Shown here in pieces: positions 1 through 7,851 of a stretch of 57,441 nucleotides of DNA; position 1 is the first letter of the stretch, and each line of letters opens with the position of its first letter. The notes beneath the pieces were generated by a model. The model worked only from the letters and a program-made list of their open reading frames with translations. It was not told the DNA's origin and did not search any database. The translations under genes and the position numbers were made by a program. This stretch comes from CAZOLI01 sp964580675 (GTDB taxonomy: Bacteria > Planctomycetota > MHYJ01 > CAYXQY01). The stretch is from contig CAZOLI010000020.1 of assembly GCA_964580675.1 (NCBI GenBank), positions 1 to 57,441 on the forward strand, read 5' to 3'.

Positions 1-75
1 GCGAGGGAATGGATCGATTGGAACGCACCATTGTTGTTGAGCCCTGGATCGCCACGTGAAGCACGCACTCTGGAC

Positions 76-126
76 TACGACGGGGAACACCACAACAAAC
101 ATGTTTTTACTCCTAACCCCGTCGTA
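76..126. repeat. Inverted repeat, 10-bp arms
   Basis: TACGACGGGG at 76-85 is exactly complementary to CCCCGTCGTA at 117-126, with a 31-nt spacer between them. The spacer includes a T5 run, but no T-tract follows the right arm, so it is not a textbook terminator. It lies in the noncoding leader ahead of the first gene. It could be an RNA hairpin at the 3' end of whatever lies left of the window. Function unknown. Confidence 0.5.
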
Positions 127-173
127 TTGACCTGTGGGAAAAGGTGAGCTTTTCAGATGGGGCCTATTTAACC

Positions 174-203
174 TTGAAAAAAGGATGAAAGTGGCTCTAT
201 AAT
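174..203 (+). promoter_or_regulatory. Sigma70-type promoter for the GNAT gene
   Basis: TTGAAA (174-179) and a perfect TATAAT (198-203) are separated by 18 bp. They face the GNAT gene starting at 294 and would give a leader of about 85 nt. Apart from this and the inverted repeat at 76-126, I see no convincing gene in positions 1-293. Frame 1 is open from the left edge to 147 and frame 3 to 59, but neither can be assigned. Confidence 0.55.
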
Positions 204-293
204 CCCGTCGCGGATGCATTCTGTTTCTCCGGGAACCCGAACGGTCAAAACGTTTTCCCCGGAGGTTGGCTTACGAATTTATGGATTCCTCAA

Positions 294-1151
294 ATGGCTA
301 CACGAAGAGAAATCCGGGACATCGAAACCGTCGAGGAAATGGAGGAGTGTGAGGAGCTCCAGAAGAGCGTCTGGCGGTTTGAGGAACGCGAAATTGTGCC
401 CGTGAATGAACTCATGACGATGAAGAAAAACGGGGGGATTATGCTGGGGGCGTGGGACACCCGCCGGGAGGAGATGATCGGGTTTTTGTTTGGCATGCCC
501 GGGATAACCGAAGACGAAGAAATTATTCATTGTTCCCGCATGCTCGGTGTCATACCGGATCACCGGGAATATAACCTCGGGTTTCGACTGAAGAGGGATC
601 AGCGGGAACGCGCTCTGGACATGGACATCTCCAGGATCACCTGGACGTATGATCCGCTCCTGAGTGTAAATGCGTATTTCAATCTCGAAAAACTGGGTGC
701 GGAGATCACGGATTTTGAGGAGAACCTGTACGGAAGCAGCACGAGTTACATGAACCGTGGCTGGGAAACGGACCGGTTCGTCGTCTCCTGGAACATTGCA
801 TCCGAGGACGTCGAGCGCGTGATTGAAGAAGGAGAGCGCGACACGCCGGACGTGACGGAAGTTATTGAGGATGATGAATATACCCGGGTGAATGAAGTGG
901 AGCGGGACTACAATGACATTCCGAAGCCGGTTTCGGCGAACCTGGATTATCGCCGCTCCAACCTCATTGTGGAAATTCCCTACAACGTGATGTTTATTAA
1001 GTCCGAGGACCTGGAACTGGCCCGGGAATGGCGAAAACACGGACGGGCCATCTTCAAGGAATACATGAGGCGGGATTACGAGATCTCGGCGCTTGTCACG
1101 GGCAAGGTGGACACCCGGAAATACCGTTCCTTCTACCTTCTCACTCGATAG
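294..1151 (+). CDS. GNAT-superfamily acetyltransferase-like protein (COG3375 type)
   Basis: This 285-residue protein resembles the COG3375 family of predicted acetyltransferases. An N-terminal ELQKSVW segment is followed by a GFLFG strand. The acetyl-CoA-loop-like stretch begins MLGVIPDHR near residue 83 and continues with LGFRLKRDQRERAL. After it come the family signatures ITWTYDPLLSVNAYFN, KLGA and a TDRFVVSW-like strand near residue 155. The substrate is unknown; relatives are sometimes encoded near menaquinone or amino-acid racemase genes, but nothing of that kind is adjacent. The start is the first in-frame ATG and has no strong Shine-Dalgarno: the nearest GGAGG lies about 28 nt upstream. 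It is the only + strand gene in the first 31 kb and converges with phoU. The family is fairly sure; the reaction is not. Confidence 0.75.
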   Translation: MATRREIRDIETVEEMEECEELQKSVWRFEEREIVPVNELMTMKKNGGIMLGAWDTRREEMIGFLFGMPGITEDEEIIHCSRMLGVIPDHREYNLGFRLKRDQRERALDMDISRITWTYDPLLSVNAYFNLEKLGAEITDFEENLYGSSTSYMNRGWETDRFVVSWNIASEDVERVIEEGERDTPDVTEVIEDDEYTRVNEVERDYNDIPKPVSANLDYRRSNLIVEIPYNVMFIKSEDLELAREWRKHGRAIFKEYMRRDYEISALVTGKVDTRKYRSFYLLTR

Positions 1152-1224
1152 CTCCTCGGATCATGTTCACCGGGGAAGGGGATCACCGTTCGAACAGTGG
1201 ATCGTCTCTGTGCGAAATTTGGGG

Positions 1225-1911
1225 TTATTTCTTCAGTTGTTCATCGTCTTCGGGTTCTTCGCTGGTGTGACGGATGATTTCGCCCTCCATCATGTAGATC
1301 ACGTCCTCGGCGATGTTGCAGGCGTGGTCGGCAATTCGTTCGAGGTACCGGGAAATCGAAATGTTCTGAATGGCCACGTCCGCCACGTCCGGATCGTCCT
1401 GGATCTCATCAATGAGCACTTTGAAGGTCTTCCGGTGCAGGTCGTCGACCTCGTCGTCCGCCTTTCGGACATTGCGGGCAAGTTCGCCGTCCGTTTCGAT
1501 CAGCGACTTTAAGCTTTCCTGCACCATGGAGCGGACTTTGTCCGTCATGGATTTGAATCTGTCTTTCATGTCCAGTTTGTTCTGTGCGGATATCGTGATG
1601 ACCCGTTCGCAGATGTTGGAGGAGAGGTCCGCGATCCGTTCGAGGTCGTTGTTGATTTTGATGGCCGAGATCAGGAAACGCAGGTCGCTTGCAATGGGCT
1701 GATAGAGGGCCATCAGTTTCAGGCATTCCTCCTCGATTTTGATTTCGTGTTCGTCGATGACGTGGTCTTCCTCCAGGACGGTCCGGGCCAGCTCCTCGTC
1801 CCGTTCGAGGAACGCTTCGATGGCTTTTTCGATGGTTTCCCCCACTCGCTTTCCCTGTTCCAGAAAGCTTTCTCGCAGTTCGTCCAGTTCCTTATGGAAG
1901 TGTTCTGACAT
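1225..1911 (-). CDS. phoU: Phosphate transport/signalling protein PhoU
   Basis: PhoU is a cytosolic all-helical protein that links the Pst phosphate transporter to its regulation and restrains uptake when phosphate is plentiful. At 228 residues this one has the usual length, with two PhoU helical repeats. The metal-binding ExxxD motif occurs in both halves, as ERIADLSSN near residue 89 and ERIADHACN near residue 189. It is the last gene of the first pst run (pstS1-pstC1-pstA1-pstB1-phoU), starting about 90 bp after pstB1. No PhoR or PhoB gene is seen in the window, so what PhoU signals to here is open. The C-terminus ends in an acidic/Lys tail (EEPEDDEQLKK). Confidence 0.93.
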   Translation of the reverse strand: MSEHFHKELDELRESFLEQGKRVGETIEKAIEAFLERDEELARTVLEEDHVIDEHEIKIEEECLKLMALYQPIASDLRFLISAIKINNDLERIADLSSNICERVITISAQNKLDMKDRFKSMTDKVRSMVQESLKSLIETDGELARNVRKADDEVDDLHRKTFKVLIDEIQDDPDVADVAIQNISISRYLERIADHACNIAEDVIYMMEGEIIRHTSEEPEDDEQLKK

Positions 1912-2002
1912 GGTGCTGTTTTAAAACAAAAAGAAAATTTCGAACCGAATCGGTCCCCGAGCGGTGGCCGGGATAATTGTTTGACGAAGCCAAAATTCTC
2001 TA

Positions 2003-2950
2003 TTACCCGAACCGTCCCGTGATGTAGTCCTGCGTCATCTGTTTTTTGGGTCGTGTGAAAATTTTGTCCGTTTTTCCCCATTCGATGAGTTCGCCTTTGT
2101 ACAGGAACATGGTGTAGTCCGAGACCCGGGCGGCCTGTTGCATGTTGTGGGAAACGATGACGATGGTGTATGTTTTTTTCAATTTATGGATGAGGTCTTC
2201 AATTTTTGACGTCGCGGAGGGATCCAGCGCGGACGCGGGTTCGTCCAGGAGAATAACGGAGGGTTTGGTGGCGATTGCCCGGGCTATGCAGAGTCGCTGT
2301 TGCTGACCCCCGGACAGATCCATTGCGGATTCATCGAGCCGGTTTTTGACTTCGTCCCATAGCGCGGATGCCTTCAGGCTTCGAACAACGGATCGCTCGC
2401 GCGGGTCCTTGCTCTTTTCGAGTTCTTCGGGATTGTGATTGTTGGACGTAAAGAACGAAAACGGCGGAAAGTCGGTCAGCCGCGGACGCTGAATTTCCAT
2501 GCCGTAGGAGACGTTGTCGTAAATGGATTTCGGAAAGGGGTTCGGGCTCTGAAAGACCATCCCGACCATTTTCCGGAGCTCCACAGGATCAACGTCCTCG
2601 CGCAGGATATTTGTTCCATCGATACGAACCTCTCCTTCCACTTCCGCGATGGGAATGGTTTCGTACATGCGGTTCAGCGTGCGCAGAAACGTTGTTTTTC
2701 CGCATCCGGAGGGGCCGATGACCGCCGTGACTTTCCGCTTGGGAATTTCGAGGTTTACGTCCTGAAGGGCCTGCACGTTTCCGTAGTTGAAATTCAGGTC
2801 GTTAACCGTGATGTGCGGTTCCGGTTCCGGACCGTTTTCTTCTTCGAGGTCTACTTCATTGCCACATTCGGGACACGTAATCGGGTCCTCGGCATCGTTC
2901 TTTACCTCGAAGGTGGCGTCACATTGTTCACATGTTACATCAATGATCAT
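2003..2950 (-). CDS. pstB: Phosphate ABC transporter ATPase PstB with N-terminal zinc ribbon
   Basis: This is the ATPase of the first Pst transporter; two copies would power the PstC1/PstA1 channel. Walker A (GPSGCGKTT, about residues 78-86), signature LSGGQQQRLCIARA (about 211) and Walker B (VILLDEPAS, about 231) are intact. The protein is 315 residues against about 250-270 usually. The extra N-terminus (about residues 1-45) contains CEQC and CPEC, a four-cysteine zinc ribbon joined to the ABC domain by an acidic linker. The ABC domain begins at HITVNDLNFNYG. The only good start is the ATG 20 nt after pstA1, so the ribbon is translated as part of PstB. There is also an insertion of about 20 residues (PPFSFFTSNNHNPEEL) before the helical subdomain. 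Confidence 0.93.
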   Translation of the reverse strand: MIIDVTCEQCDATFEVKNDAEDPITCPECGNEVDLEEENGPEPEPHITVNDLNFNYGNVQALQDVNLEIPKRKVTAVIGPSGCGKTTFLRTLNRMYETIPIAEVEGEVRIDGTNILREDVDPVELRKMVGMVFQSPNPFPKSIYDNVSYGMEIQRPRLTDFPPFSFFTSNNHNPEELEKSKDPRERSVVRSLKASALWDEVKNRLDESAMDLSGGQQQRLCIARAIATKPSVILLDEPASALDPSATSKIEDLIHKLKKTYTIVIVSHNMQQAARVSDYTMFLYKGELIEWGKTDKIFTRPKKQMTQDYITGRFG

Positions 2951-2971
2951 ATCTCAATCATCCAGCAGTTG

Positions 2972-3820
2972 TTACTGTTTTTTTCGAGCCTGGTAGCGAA
3001 TAATAATTCCTCCAAGATTCATTGTAAAGACCAGAACAAGAAGTGTGAGGGCGGTTCCGTAGGCAATCGGAAGTACTTCATTGGGAGAATGATGCTGTGT
3101 TGCGAGGATGTAAAGGTGGTACGGAAGTGCCATAAATTGGTCGTACACCGATGAGGGCAACGTGGGCAATGCAAAAGCGGCTCCCGTAAACAGGATGGGC
3201 GCGGTTTCTCCCGCCGCCCGGGAAAGTCCCAGTATTGTGCCGGTGATGACCCCGGGCAGGGCGTTTGGCAGCACCACGGTCCGGATCATTTGCCAGCGGC
3301 CTGCCCCGAGTGCAAGCGATCCTTCCCGGTATTCATCCGGCACTGTTTTCAGTGCCTCTTCGCTTGAGGTGATGATCCATGGCAGTGTCAGGAGACCAAG
3401 GGTTAACCCCGCCGATAAAATGGATGTGCCGAAATTAAAGAGATCCACAAAAAGTGCCACCCCAAACATCCCGTATACAATGGACGGAACACCCGAAAGG
3501 TTTCGGATCGCAAGACGGATCAGACGGATGATGGTTCCCTGTGTGGCGTACTCGTTCAGGTAAATGGCGGCAAAGGTCCCAAGGGGAACCGCGAAGACGA
3601 TCGTGATGAAGCTAACGTAAAACGTCCCGACAATCGCCGGAAAGATACCCCCCTCGGTCATGCCCTGACGCGGAGACTCCGTGAGGAATTGCCAGTCCAC
3701 AACCCCGATTCCTTTGTACACGATGTCTCCGACAATGAAACCGAGAATCAACAACACCAGAATCCCCGTGAGGCGAAGCGTTGTGAAACCGAGGAACTGT
3801 GTGATCTTCCGCCCTTTCAT
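2972..3820 (-). CDS. pstA: Phosphate ABC transporter permease PstA (system 1)
   Basis: This is an inner-membrane permease subunit that forms the phosphate channel with PstC1. At 282 residues it has the normal short PstA form with about six membrane helices. The binding-protein-dependent transport loop that contacts PstB is visible as EALKTVPDEYREGSLALGA, followed by a proline-rich PNALPGVITG segment. The start ATG lies 2 nt beyond the pstC1 stop, indicating translational coupling. The next gene, pstB1, follows after about 20 nt. The C-terminus is basic (RYQARKKQ). Confidence 0.93.
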   Translation of the reverse strand: MKGRKITQFLGFTTLRLTGILVLLILGFIVGDIVYKGIGVVDWQFLTESPRQGMTEGGIFPAIVGTFYVSFITIVFAVPLGTFAAIYLNEYATQGTIIRLIRLAIRNLSGVPSIVYGMFGVALFVDLFNFGTSILSAGLTLGLLTLPWIITSSEEALKTVPDEYREGSLALGAGRWQMIRTVVLPNALPGVITGTILGLSRAAGETAPILFTGAAFALPTLPSSVYDQFMALPYHLYILATQHHSPNEVLPIAYGTALTLLVLVFTMNLGGIIIRYQARKKQ

Positions 3821-3822
3821 GG

Positions 3823-4794
3823 CTAACCGCTTCTTGCCCTCTCCAGGAAAAGATCCGCAGCAAGATTGATCAGGAACGTGATCAGGAAAAGCACAAGCCC
3901 AACGACAAATAGAGCATGGTAATGTGTGGATCCATAGGGGACCTCACCGAGTTCCACCGCTATCGTGGCCGTCATGGTGCGGACGGAGTCCAGAAAGCCG
4001 GATGGCATAGCCGGGGAGTTTCCGGTGGCCATCAGTACCGCCATGGTTTCCCCGACGGACCGTCCCATGCCCAGCATGACGGCCGCGATTATGCCGGACA
4101 GAGAGGAGGGAATCACCATTTTCCAGGTGGTCTGCCAGTCACTTGCTCCCAGGCCCATAGAGGCTTCACGGTAGTTGTCCGGCACGGCGTTCATGGCATC
4201 TTCCGATAGACTGATGATGGTGGGCAGGGACATCACGGCCAGTAGGATGGACCCGTTCACCGCGTTCAGGCCATTGGAGATGCCGAAGAAATCCGCAATA
4301 GCGGGCCCGAGAATCGTAATGCCAAGAAAACCGATGACCACCGAGGGAAGACTTGCCAGAATTTCGATGGCGGGTTTTAGTATTTCACGAACGGTATGAG
4401 AGGCCACCTCGCTCAGATAGGCGGCGCACCCGATGCCGAGCGGTATGGCAATAATCATGGATCCCACCGTCACCATCATCGTGCTGACAAACAGGGACAG
4501 GATCCCGTACTTCTTTTGTTCGATGGAGGTTGGTTTCCAGGTCTGGCTTCCCAGGAACTCCATGATCCCCAGCTCGCGAATTGCCGGCCAGGACTTGACG
4601 GCGAGGAGCACGAAGATGCCGAGCAAAATGACGATGACCGTTATCCCGCTTCCCTTGAAGAACCACCGAATGGCCGTTTCCTTGGCCTCCCTCGCGGAGG
4701 AAACGTCCAGGTTGTACGACGCCCCTTCTTCCTGGTCCGGAAAAACGGATGGAGGTTCGGTGTCCGAACGATCGTTTTCGTCAGGTTGGTTCAT
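3823..4794 (-). CDS. pstC: Phosphate ABC transporter permease PstC (system 1)
   Basis: This is the second permease subunit of Pst system 1. I chose the ATG at 4794 (323 residues, MNQPDENDRS...), which has a GAAGGT-like ribosome site just upstream. The in-frame ATG at 4839 would add an unlikely 15-residue basic leader. A hydrophilic N-terminus of about 60 residues precedes the helices. The EAA-type loop reads DAMNAVPDNYREASMGLGA and the last helix ends in DLFLERARSG. The EQKKYGILSLF...GTLMV-like segment after the first helix is typical of PstC. The gene follows pstS1 after about 126 bp, the largest gap in the operon. Confidence 0.92.
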   Translation of the reverse strand: MNQPDENDRSDTEPPSVFPDQEEGASYNLDVSSAREAKETAIRWFFKGSGITVIVILLGIFVLLAVKSWPAIRELGIMEFLGSQTWKPTSIEQKKYGILSLFVSTMMVTVGSMIIAIPLGIGCAAYLSEVASHTVREILKPAIEILASLPSVVIGFLGITILGPAIADFFGISNGLNAVNGSILLAVMSLPTIISLSEDAMNAVPDNYREASMGLGASDWQTTWKMVIPSSLSGIIAAVMLGMGRSVGETMAVLMATGNSPAMPSGFLDSVRTMTATIAVELGEVPYGSTHYHALFVVGLVLFLITFLINLAADLFLERARSG

Positions 4795-4920
4795 TCTGGA
4801 CCTTCGGGTGGATTGGATACAGACCGATTTGACATCCAAAAATTATGAGTTTTCCCCGGGAAAATCAAGGGTGCGGTGTAGCGGTGAAGACCCGGGGAAC
4901 CGGATATTTCGCAGACCCGG

Positions 4921-5862
4921 TTATTTGTTGTTTTTCTCCGAAAATCCGTTCTTTCGATTTTGCTCCCGATATTTTTTGGACACGGGGAAAAACCCCTCTT
5001 TCCGCACAATTTCCTGTCCCTTTTCGCTCAACTCGAACGAGATAAAATTCTGCATGAGTGGGGTGTTCTTATATTTGTTCCGGTCCACCCACTGGTAGAG
5101 GGGTCGGGCGATCGGGTACGTGCCGTTTTTCACGGCGTTGTTCTTCAGCGGTGAGACATAGGGATCTCCTTTTTTTCGGGCAATTTTTACAATCTGCACG
5201 GGTTGATTTACCTCGCCGTCCTCCGTAATGTAACCAACACCCACGTAACCAATAGCCGCTTTGTCCGACTTTACCGCTTCCACAATTTGACCGTTTCCGT
5301 TCATTCGGTTCATCTCCTGGGTGTAGTCTCCCTCGACCACGTGGTCACGAAAGTACACGAACGTCCCCGAGTTGCTCTGGCGACCGTAGAGCGATATGTC
5401 CTGGTCCGGTCCACCGAGATCGTTCCAGTTTGTAATCTCACCTCTATATATTTTTCGTAACTGCTTCAGGGTTAATTTCGTGACGTCGTTTTCCGGGTGC
5501 ACAATTACCGAGAGGCCGTCCATTGCAATAACAACCGGCGTTGGATCCAGTCCGGCGTTACGCGCCTGGTTTTTCTCGTCCTTCTTCATCGCTCTTGAGG
5601 CATTGGCGATGTCGACCTTCCCGTTAATCAAGGCGGCGATACCGGTTCCCGAGCCTCCGCCGGTGACGGAGATGCGAGCATTCTTGTTCTGGTTCTGGTA
5701 GACCTCCGCCATGCGGCTCACCATGTTCACTTCCGTGTCGGAACCTTTGATGGAAAGCCCTTTTGATTTGTTCCCACAGCCTGTGGTCGAACCAGCAAGA
5801 AGCAGGAGTGCGGGAACAACAAAGAGAGCGGAAAGAGTTCGTAGGGGAATATTCTTTGTCAT
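4921..5862 (-). CDS. pstS: Phosphate-binding protein PstS (system 1)
   Basis: This is the periplasmic or lipid-anchored phosphate receptor that delivers phosphate to PstCA. The ATG at 5862 is preceded by AGGAGA at a 6-nt spacing, so the upstream in-frame ATG is part of the leader. The 313-residue product has a signal peptide with a lipobox-like STTGC, then GSDTEVNM, GGGSGTGIAALINGKVDIANASR and the phosphate-contacting SNSGTF segment. Together these identify the PstS/SphX class. It heads system 1 and has an ECF-type promoter about 125 nt upstream. The C-terminus is unusually basic and hydrophilic (KKYREQNRKNGFSEKNNK). Confidence 0.93.
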   Translation of the reverse strand: MTKNIPLRTLSALFVVPALLLLAGSTTGCGNKSKGLSIKGSDTEVNMVSRMAEVYQNQNKNARISVTGGGSGTGIAALINGKVDIANASRAMKKDEKNQARNAGLDPTPVVIAMDGLSVIVHPENDVTKLTLKQLRKIYRGEITNWNDLGGPDQDISLYGRQSNSGTFVYFRDHVVEGDYTQEMNRMNGNGQIVEAVKSDKAAIGYVGVGYITEDGEVNQPVQIVKIARKKGDPYVSPLKNNAVKNGTYPIARPLYQWVDRNKYKNTPLMQNFISFELSEKGQEIVRKEGFFPVSKKYREQNRKNGFSEKNNK

Positions 5863-6199
5863 GTATTGTCTCCTCATAAGCGAAATGCTCTGGAATGATG
5901 AAATTCTTTTTGGAACGACGGAATTTTACCGGTCGATAAGTAGAAGTTCAATGTGTCGTCAAATATATAACTCAATCGATAAATGAAGTAAACGTGGCCG
6001 AGGAACGAATTGTTCCAGTATTACCGGATTCGTTTGGATTTAGACCATAATTTAAAATTTGTATTTGCGATTAAGATATTTTCTTCGCCGTAATTACCTC
6101 CGGTCATCCCTGTTTTGACTTTGGTTCCGCTTATAATTTTTGGGAAACTTGTTCCGGAACGAATTAACAACGAGTGCCTTTTGAGGCATCGGCTACTCC
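5863..6199 (-). other. Intergenic leader of the pstS1 operon
   Basis: This is 337 bp without a credible gene. It holds the ECF-type promoter at 5989-6017 and a leader of about 120 nt. The -35 element is part of an inverted repeat, GGAAC-gaatt-GTTCC at 6002-6016. A second palindrome, TTGTTCCGGAACGAA, lies near 6150 but has no matching -10 element. A 60-codon frame at 6021-6203 shows no recognisable content. I do not see a Pho box. Confidence 0.5.
5989..6017 (-). promoter_or_regulatory. ECF-type promoter upstream of pstS1
   Basis: On the - strand TGGAACAAT (-35) is followed by CGTTTA (-10), with 17 nt between GGAAC and CGTTTA. The motif matches four other leaders in this island, which have 18 nt at this place, so this site is 1 nt shorter. 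The predicted transcription start is near 5982 and the start codon is at 5862. GGAAC is the classic -35 of ECF sigma factors; assigning it to the sigma gene at 14121 is inference. Confidence 0.65.
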
Positions 6200-6790
6200 T
6201 CAATTATTCTTTGGAAGAGCCTGTTGCGAAGTTTCTCTTATCCCTCTGGCAAGACAGGCCCAGTTGTCCTGTGACCGATCCTGCCAGGTAATCAGGTTTG
6301 TACAGTTTTGTTGTGTCAGTCGCTCCGGCAATTGTTTCTGCACGGATGTTAGCGAGTCCGCCGTGAAAAAAACCCGTCCGGTTTTTCCGGGAACAGGGTC
6401 CAGTATTTTGACAAGGACACGAAACATGTCGTACTGCGTTACGATGCCCCGTAATTTTCTGTCTTTGTTGATCACCGGCAGACAGGCCACCTGCTTATGG
6501 AACATGGCGCGGGCGGCGTTCTCCACGGGCGTTCCGGGGTAACAGCACACGACGTTTCGAGTCATGGTTTCCGAGACCTTTTTGTCGTTTCGTTCCCGCT
6601 GCAGAAGCCCTTCCCCGGACGAGTTTCTCATCAAATCCGTTCGCGATAACAGCCCGATCAGTTCCTCGTTCTGAGTCGTAACGGGCAACCGGCGAATTCG
6701 ATGGGAAAGCATTCGTTTCCATGCGGTTGATATGGATGCGTCCGGTTCGATGGATACAACGTCTTTGGTCATCCAGGTTCGTATAAACAT
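6200..6790 (-). CDS. CBS-domain pair protein
   Basis: This 196-residue soluble protein has two CBS repeats: about residues 7-58 (VSIEPDASISTAWKRM...RRLPV...LIGLLSRTDLM) and 74-125 (TRNVVCCYPGTPVENAARAM...LPVINKDRKLRGIVTQYDM). A C-terminal segment of about 60 residues (VFFTADSLTSVQKQL...) could be a small regulatory domain. CBS pairs usually bind adenine nucleotides and act as regulatory modules. The gene sits between the two pst systems and has its own ECF-type promoter 40 nt upstream, so it is probably expressed with them. A role in tuning phosphate uptake by energy or nucleotide state is conjecture. Confidence 0.85.
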   Translation of the reverse strand: MFIRTWMTKDVVSIEPDASISTAWKRMLSHRIRRLPVTTQNEELIGLLSRTDLMRNSSGEGLLQRERNDKKVSETMTRNVVCCYPGTPVENAARAMFHKQVACLPVINKDRKLRGIVTQYDMFRVLVKILDPVPGKTGRVFFTADSLTSVQKQLPERLTQQNCTNLITWQDRSQDNWACLARGIRETSQQALPKNN

Positions 6791-6830
6791 CTTCTCTCCA
6801 GGTAAATCGAATTCATAAGTAGATTGTGTA

Positions 6831-6860
6831 TAAACGACGTCAGCCAGATTATTTGTTCCC
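6831..6860 (-). promoter_or_regulatory. ECF-type promoter upstream of the CBS gene
   Basis: On the - strand GGGAACAAA and CGTTTA are separated so that exactly 18 nt lie between GGAAC and CGTTTA. This is the same arrangement as at the porin, pstS2 and sigma genes. The leader would be about 35 nt. The -35 differs from the other sites only in the flanking bases (G for T before it, AAA for AAT after). Confidence 0.65.
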
Positions 6861-6945
6861 GGATCGACCGATTGGATAAGGAAGGGATTTCGTCCGGGGA
6901 AGCAAAAAGGACGTGTGGGGGAATAGGGAGGGGGAGAGAAAGTAG

Positions 6946-7845
6946 TTAACCGAATCGGCCGGTTATGTACTCAGCGGTTTTTTCATTCTCCGGGTTTGTA
7001 AAAAGTTTTTCGGTGGGGTTGAACTCTATTTTTTCTCCTTTGTACAGGAACATCGTGTAATCGGAGATGCGTGCGGCCTGCTGCATGTTGTGAGTGACGA
7101 TCAGGATGGTGTAGGAACCCCGCAGTTGTCCGATCAGTTGTTCAATCTTTCGGGTCGAGGCCGGATCGAGAGCGGAGGTCGGTTCGTCCAGCAGGAGAAG
7201 CTCCGGCTCCATGGCAAGTGCCCTTGCTATGCAGAGTCTCTGCTGTTGTCCGCCGGATAGTTCCATGGCGTTGCTGTCCAGACGGTCCTTCACTTCCTCC
7301 CACAACACGGATTTCTTCAGACAGTTTTCCACGATCTCGTCCAGGTTTTTCTGGTAGGAAAGCCCGTGAAGGGTGGGACCATATGACACATTTTTGTAAA
7401 TGCTTTTCGGAAAGGGGTTTGGTTTTTGAAACACCATGCCGATTTTCCGGCGAAGCCGGACAACGTCCGTTTCCTGTGTCAGTATGTTGTCCCCATCGAA
7501 AATTATCTCACCATCAATTTGACAGGAATCGATCAGGTCCGTCATCCGGTTGATGGCGTTCAGGAATGTGCTCTTTCCGCAGCCGCTTGGCCCGATAACA
7601 GCGGTTACCTGTTTTCTTGGGATTTTCACGGAGACGTCTTTTACGGCTCTGACGTCGTCGTATAAGACGGAGAGATCACGAATTTCCAGCAAAGGCTTGT
7701 TCTGCTCTATATCGGGTTCATCCCGGTCTTTGACCTGTTCGGAGAACCGGGAAAGGTTTCTGTCCGGGCTGGTTGTTTCACCGGCTGTGCCATTTTGGTT
7801 ATCCACCGTTATCTCCTGAAGTAACGTGTTTTCTGTGTCTGTCAT
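6946..7845 (-). CDS. pstB: Phosphate ABC transporter ATPase PstB (system 2)
   Basis: This is the ATPase of the second Pst transporter, 299 residues. Walker A (GPSGCGKST), signature LSGGQQQRLCIARA and Walker B (LLLLDEPTS) are intact, and the tail (MFLYKGE...TAEYITGRFG) is the PstB consensus. The first 50 residues or so are a polar, Asn/Asp/Glu-rich extension (MTDTENTLLQEITVDNQNG...) with no cysteines, unlike the zinc ribbon in the system-1 PstB. The start lies 6 nt after the pstA2 stop. No phoU follows this copy, so the two systems probably share the PhoU at the end of system 1. Confidence 0.93.
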   Translation of the reverse strand: MTDTENTLLQEITVDNQNGTAGETTSPDRNLSRFSEQVKDRDEPDIEQNKPLLEIRDLSVLYDDVRAVKDVSVKIPRKQVTAVIGPSGCGKSTFLNAINRMTDLIDSCQIDGEIIFDGDNILTQETDVVRLRRKIGMVFQKPNPFPKSIYKNVSYGPTLHGLSYQKNLDEIVENCLKKSVLWEEVKDRLDSNAMELSGGQQQRLCIARALAMEPELLLLDEPTSALDPASTRKIEQLIGQLRGSYTILIVTHNMQQAARISDYTMFLYKGEKIEFNPTEKLFTNPENEKTAEYITGRFG

Positions 7846-7851
7846 GGATTG

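Noticed and set aside
1..147. 3' end of an upstream gene on the + strand
   Set aside because: Two frames are open from the edge (to 59 and to 147), but neither has enough content to choose.
279..1040. Long - strand frame antisense to the GNAT gene
   Set aside because: It is a shadow of a well-supported gene, with no recognisable domain and no ribosome site.
5863..6060. Pho box before pstS1
   Set aside because: I found no pair of 7-bp CTGTCAT-like repeats at 11-bp spacing; only the ECF-type motif is supported.
6145..6165. GGAAC palindrome near 6150 as a second pstS1 promoter
   Set aside because: The sequence 18 nt downstream on the - strand is AAGCGG, not the shared -10.
6021..6203. Possible 60-residue gene between the CBS gene and pstS1
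   Set aside because: No ribosome site and no recognisable content; it lies across promoter sequence.
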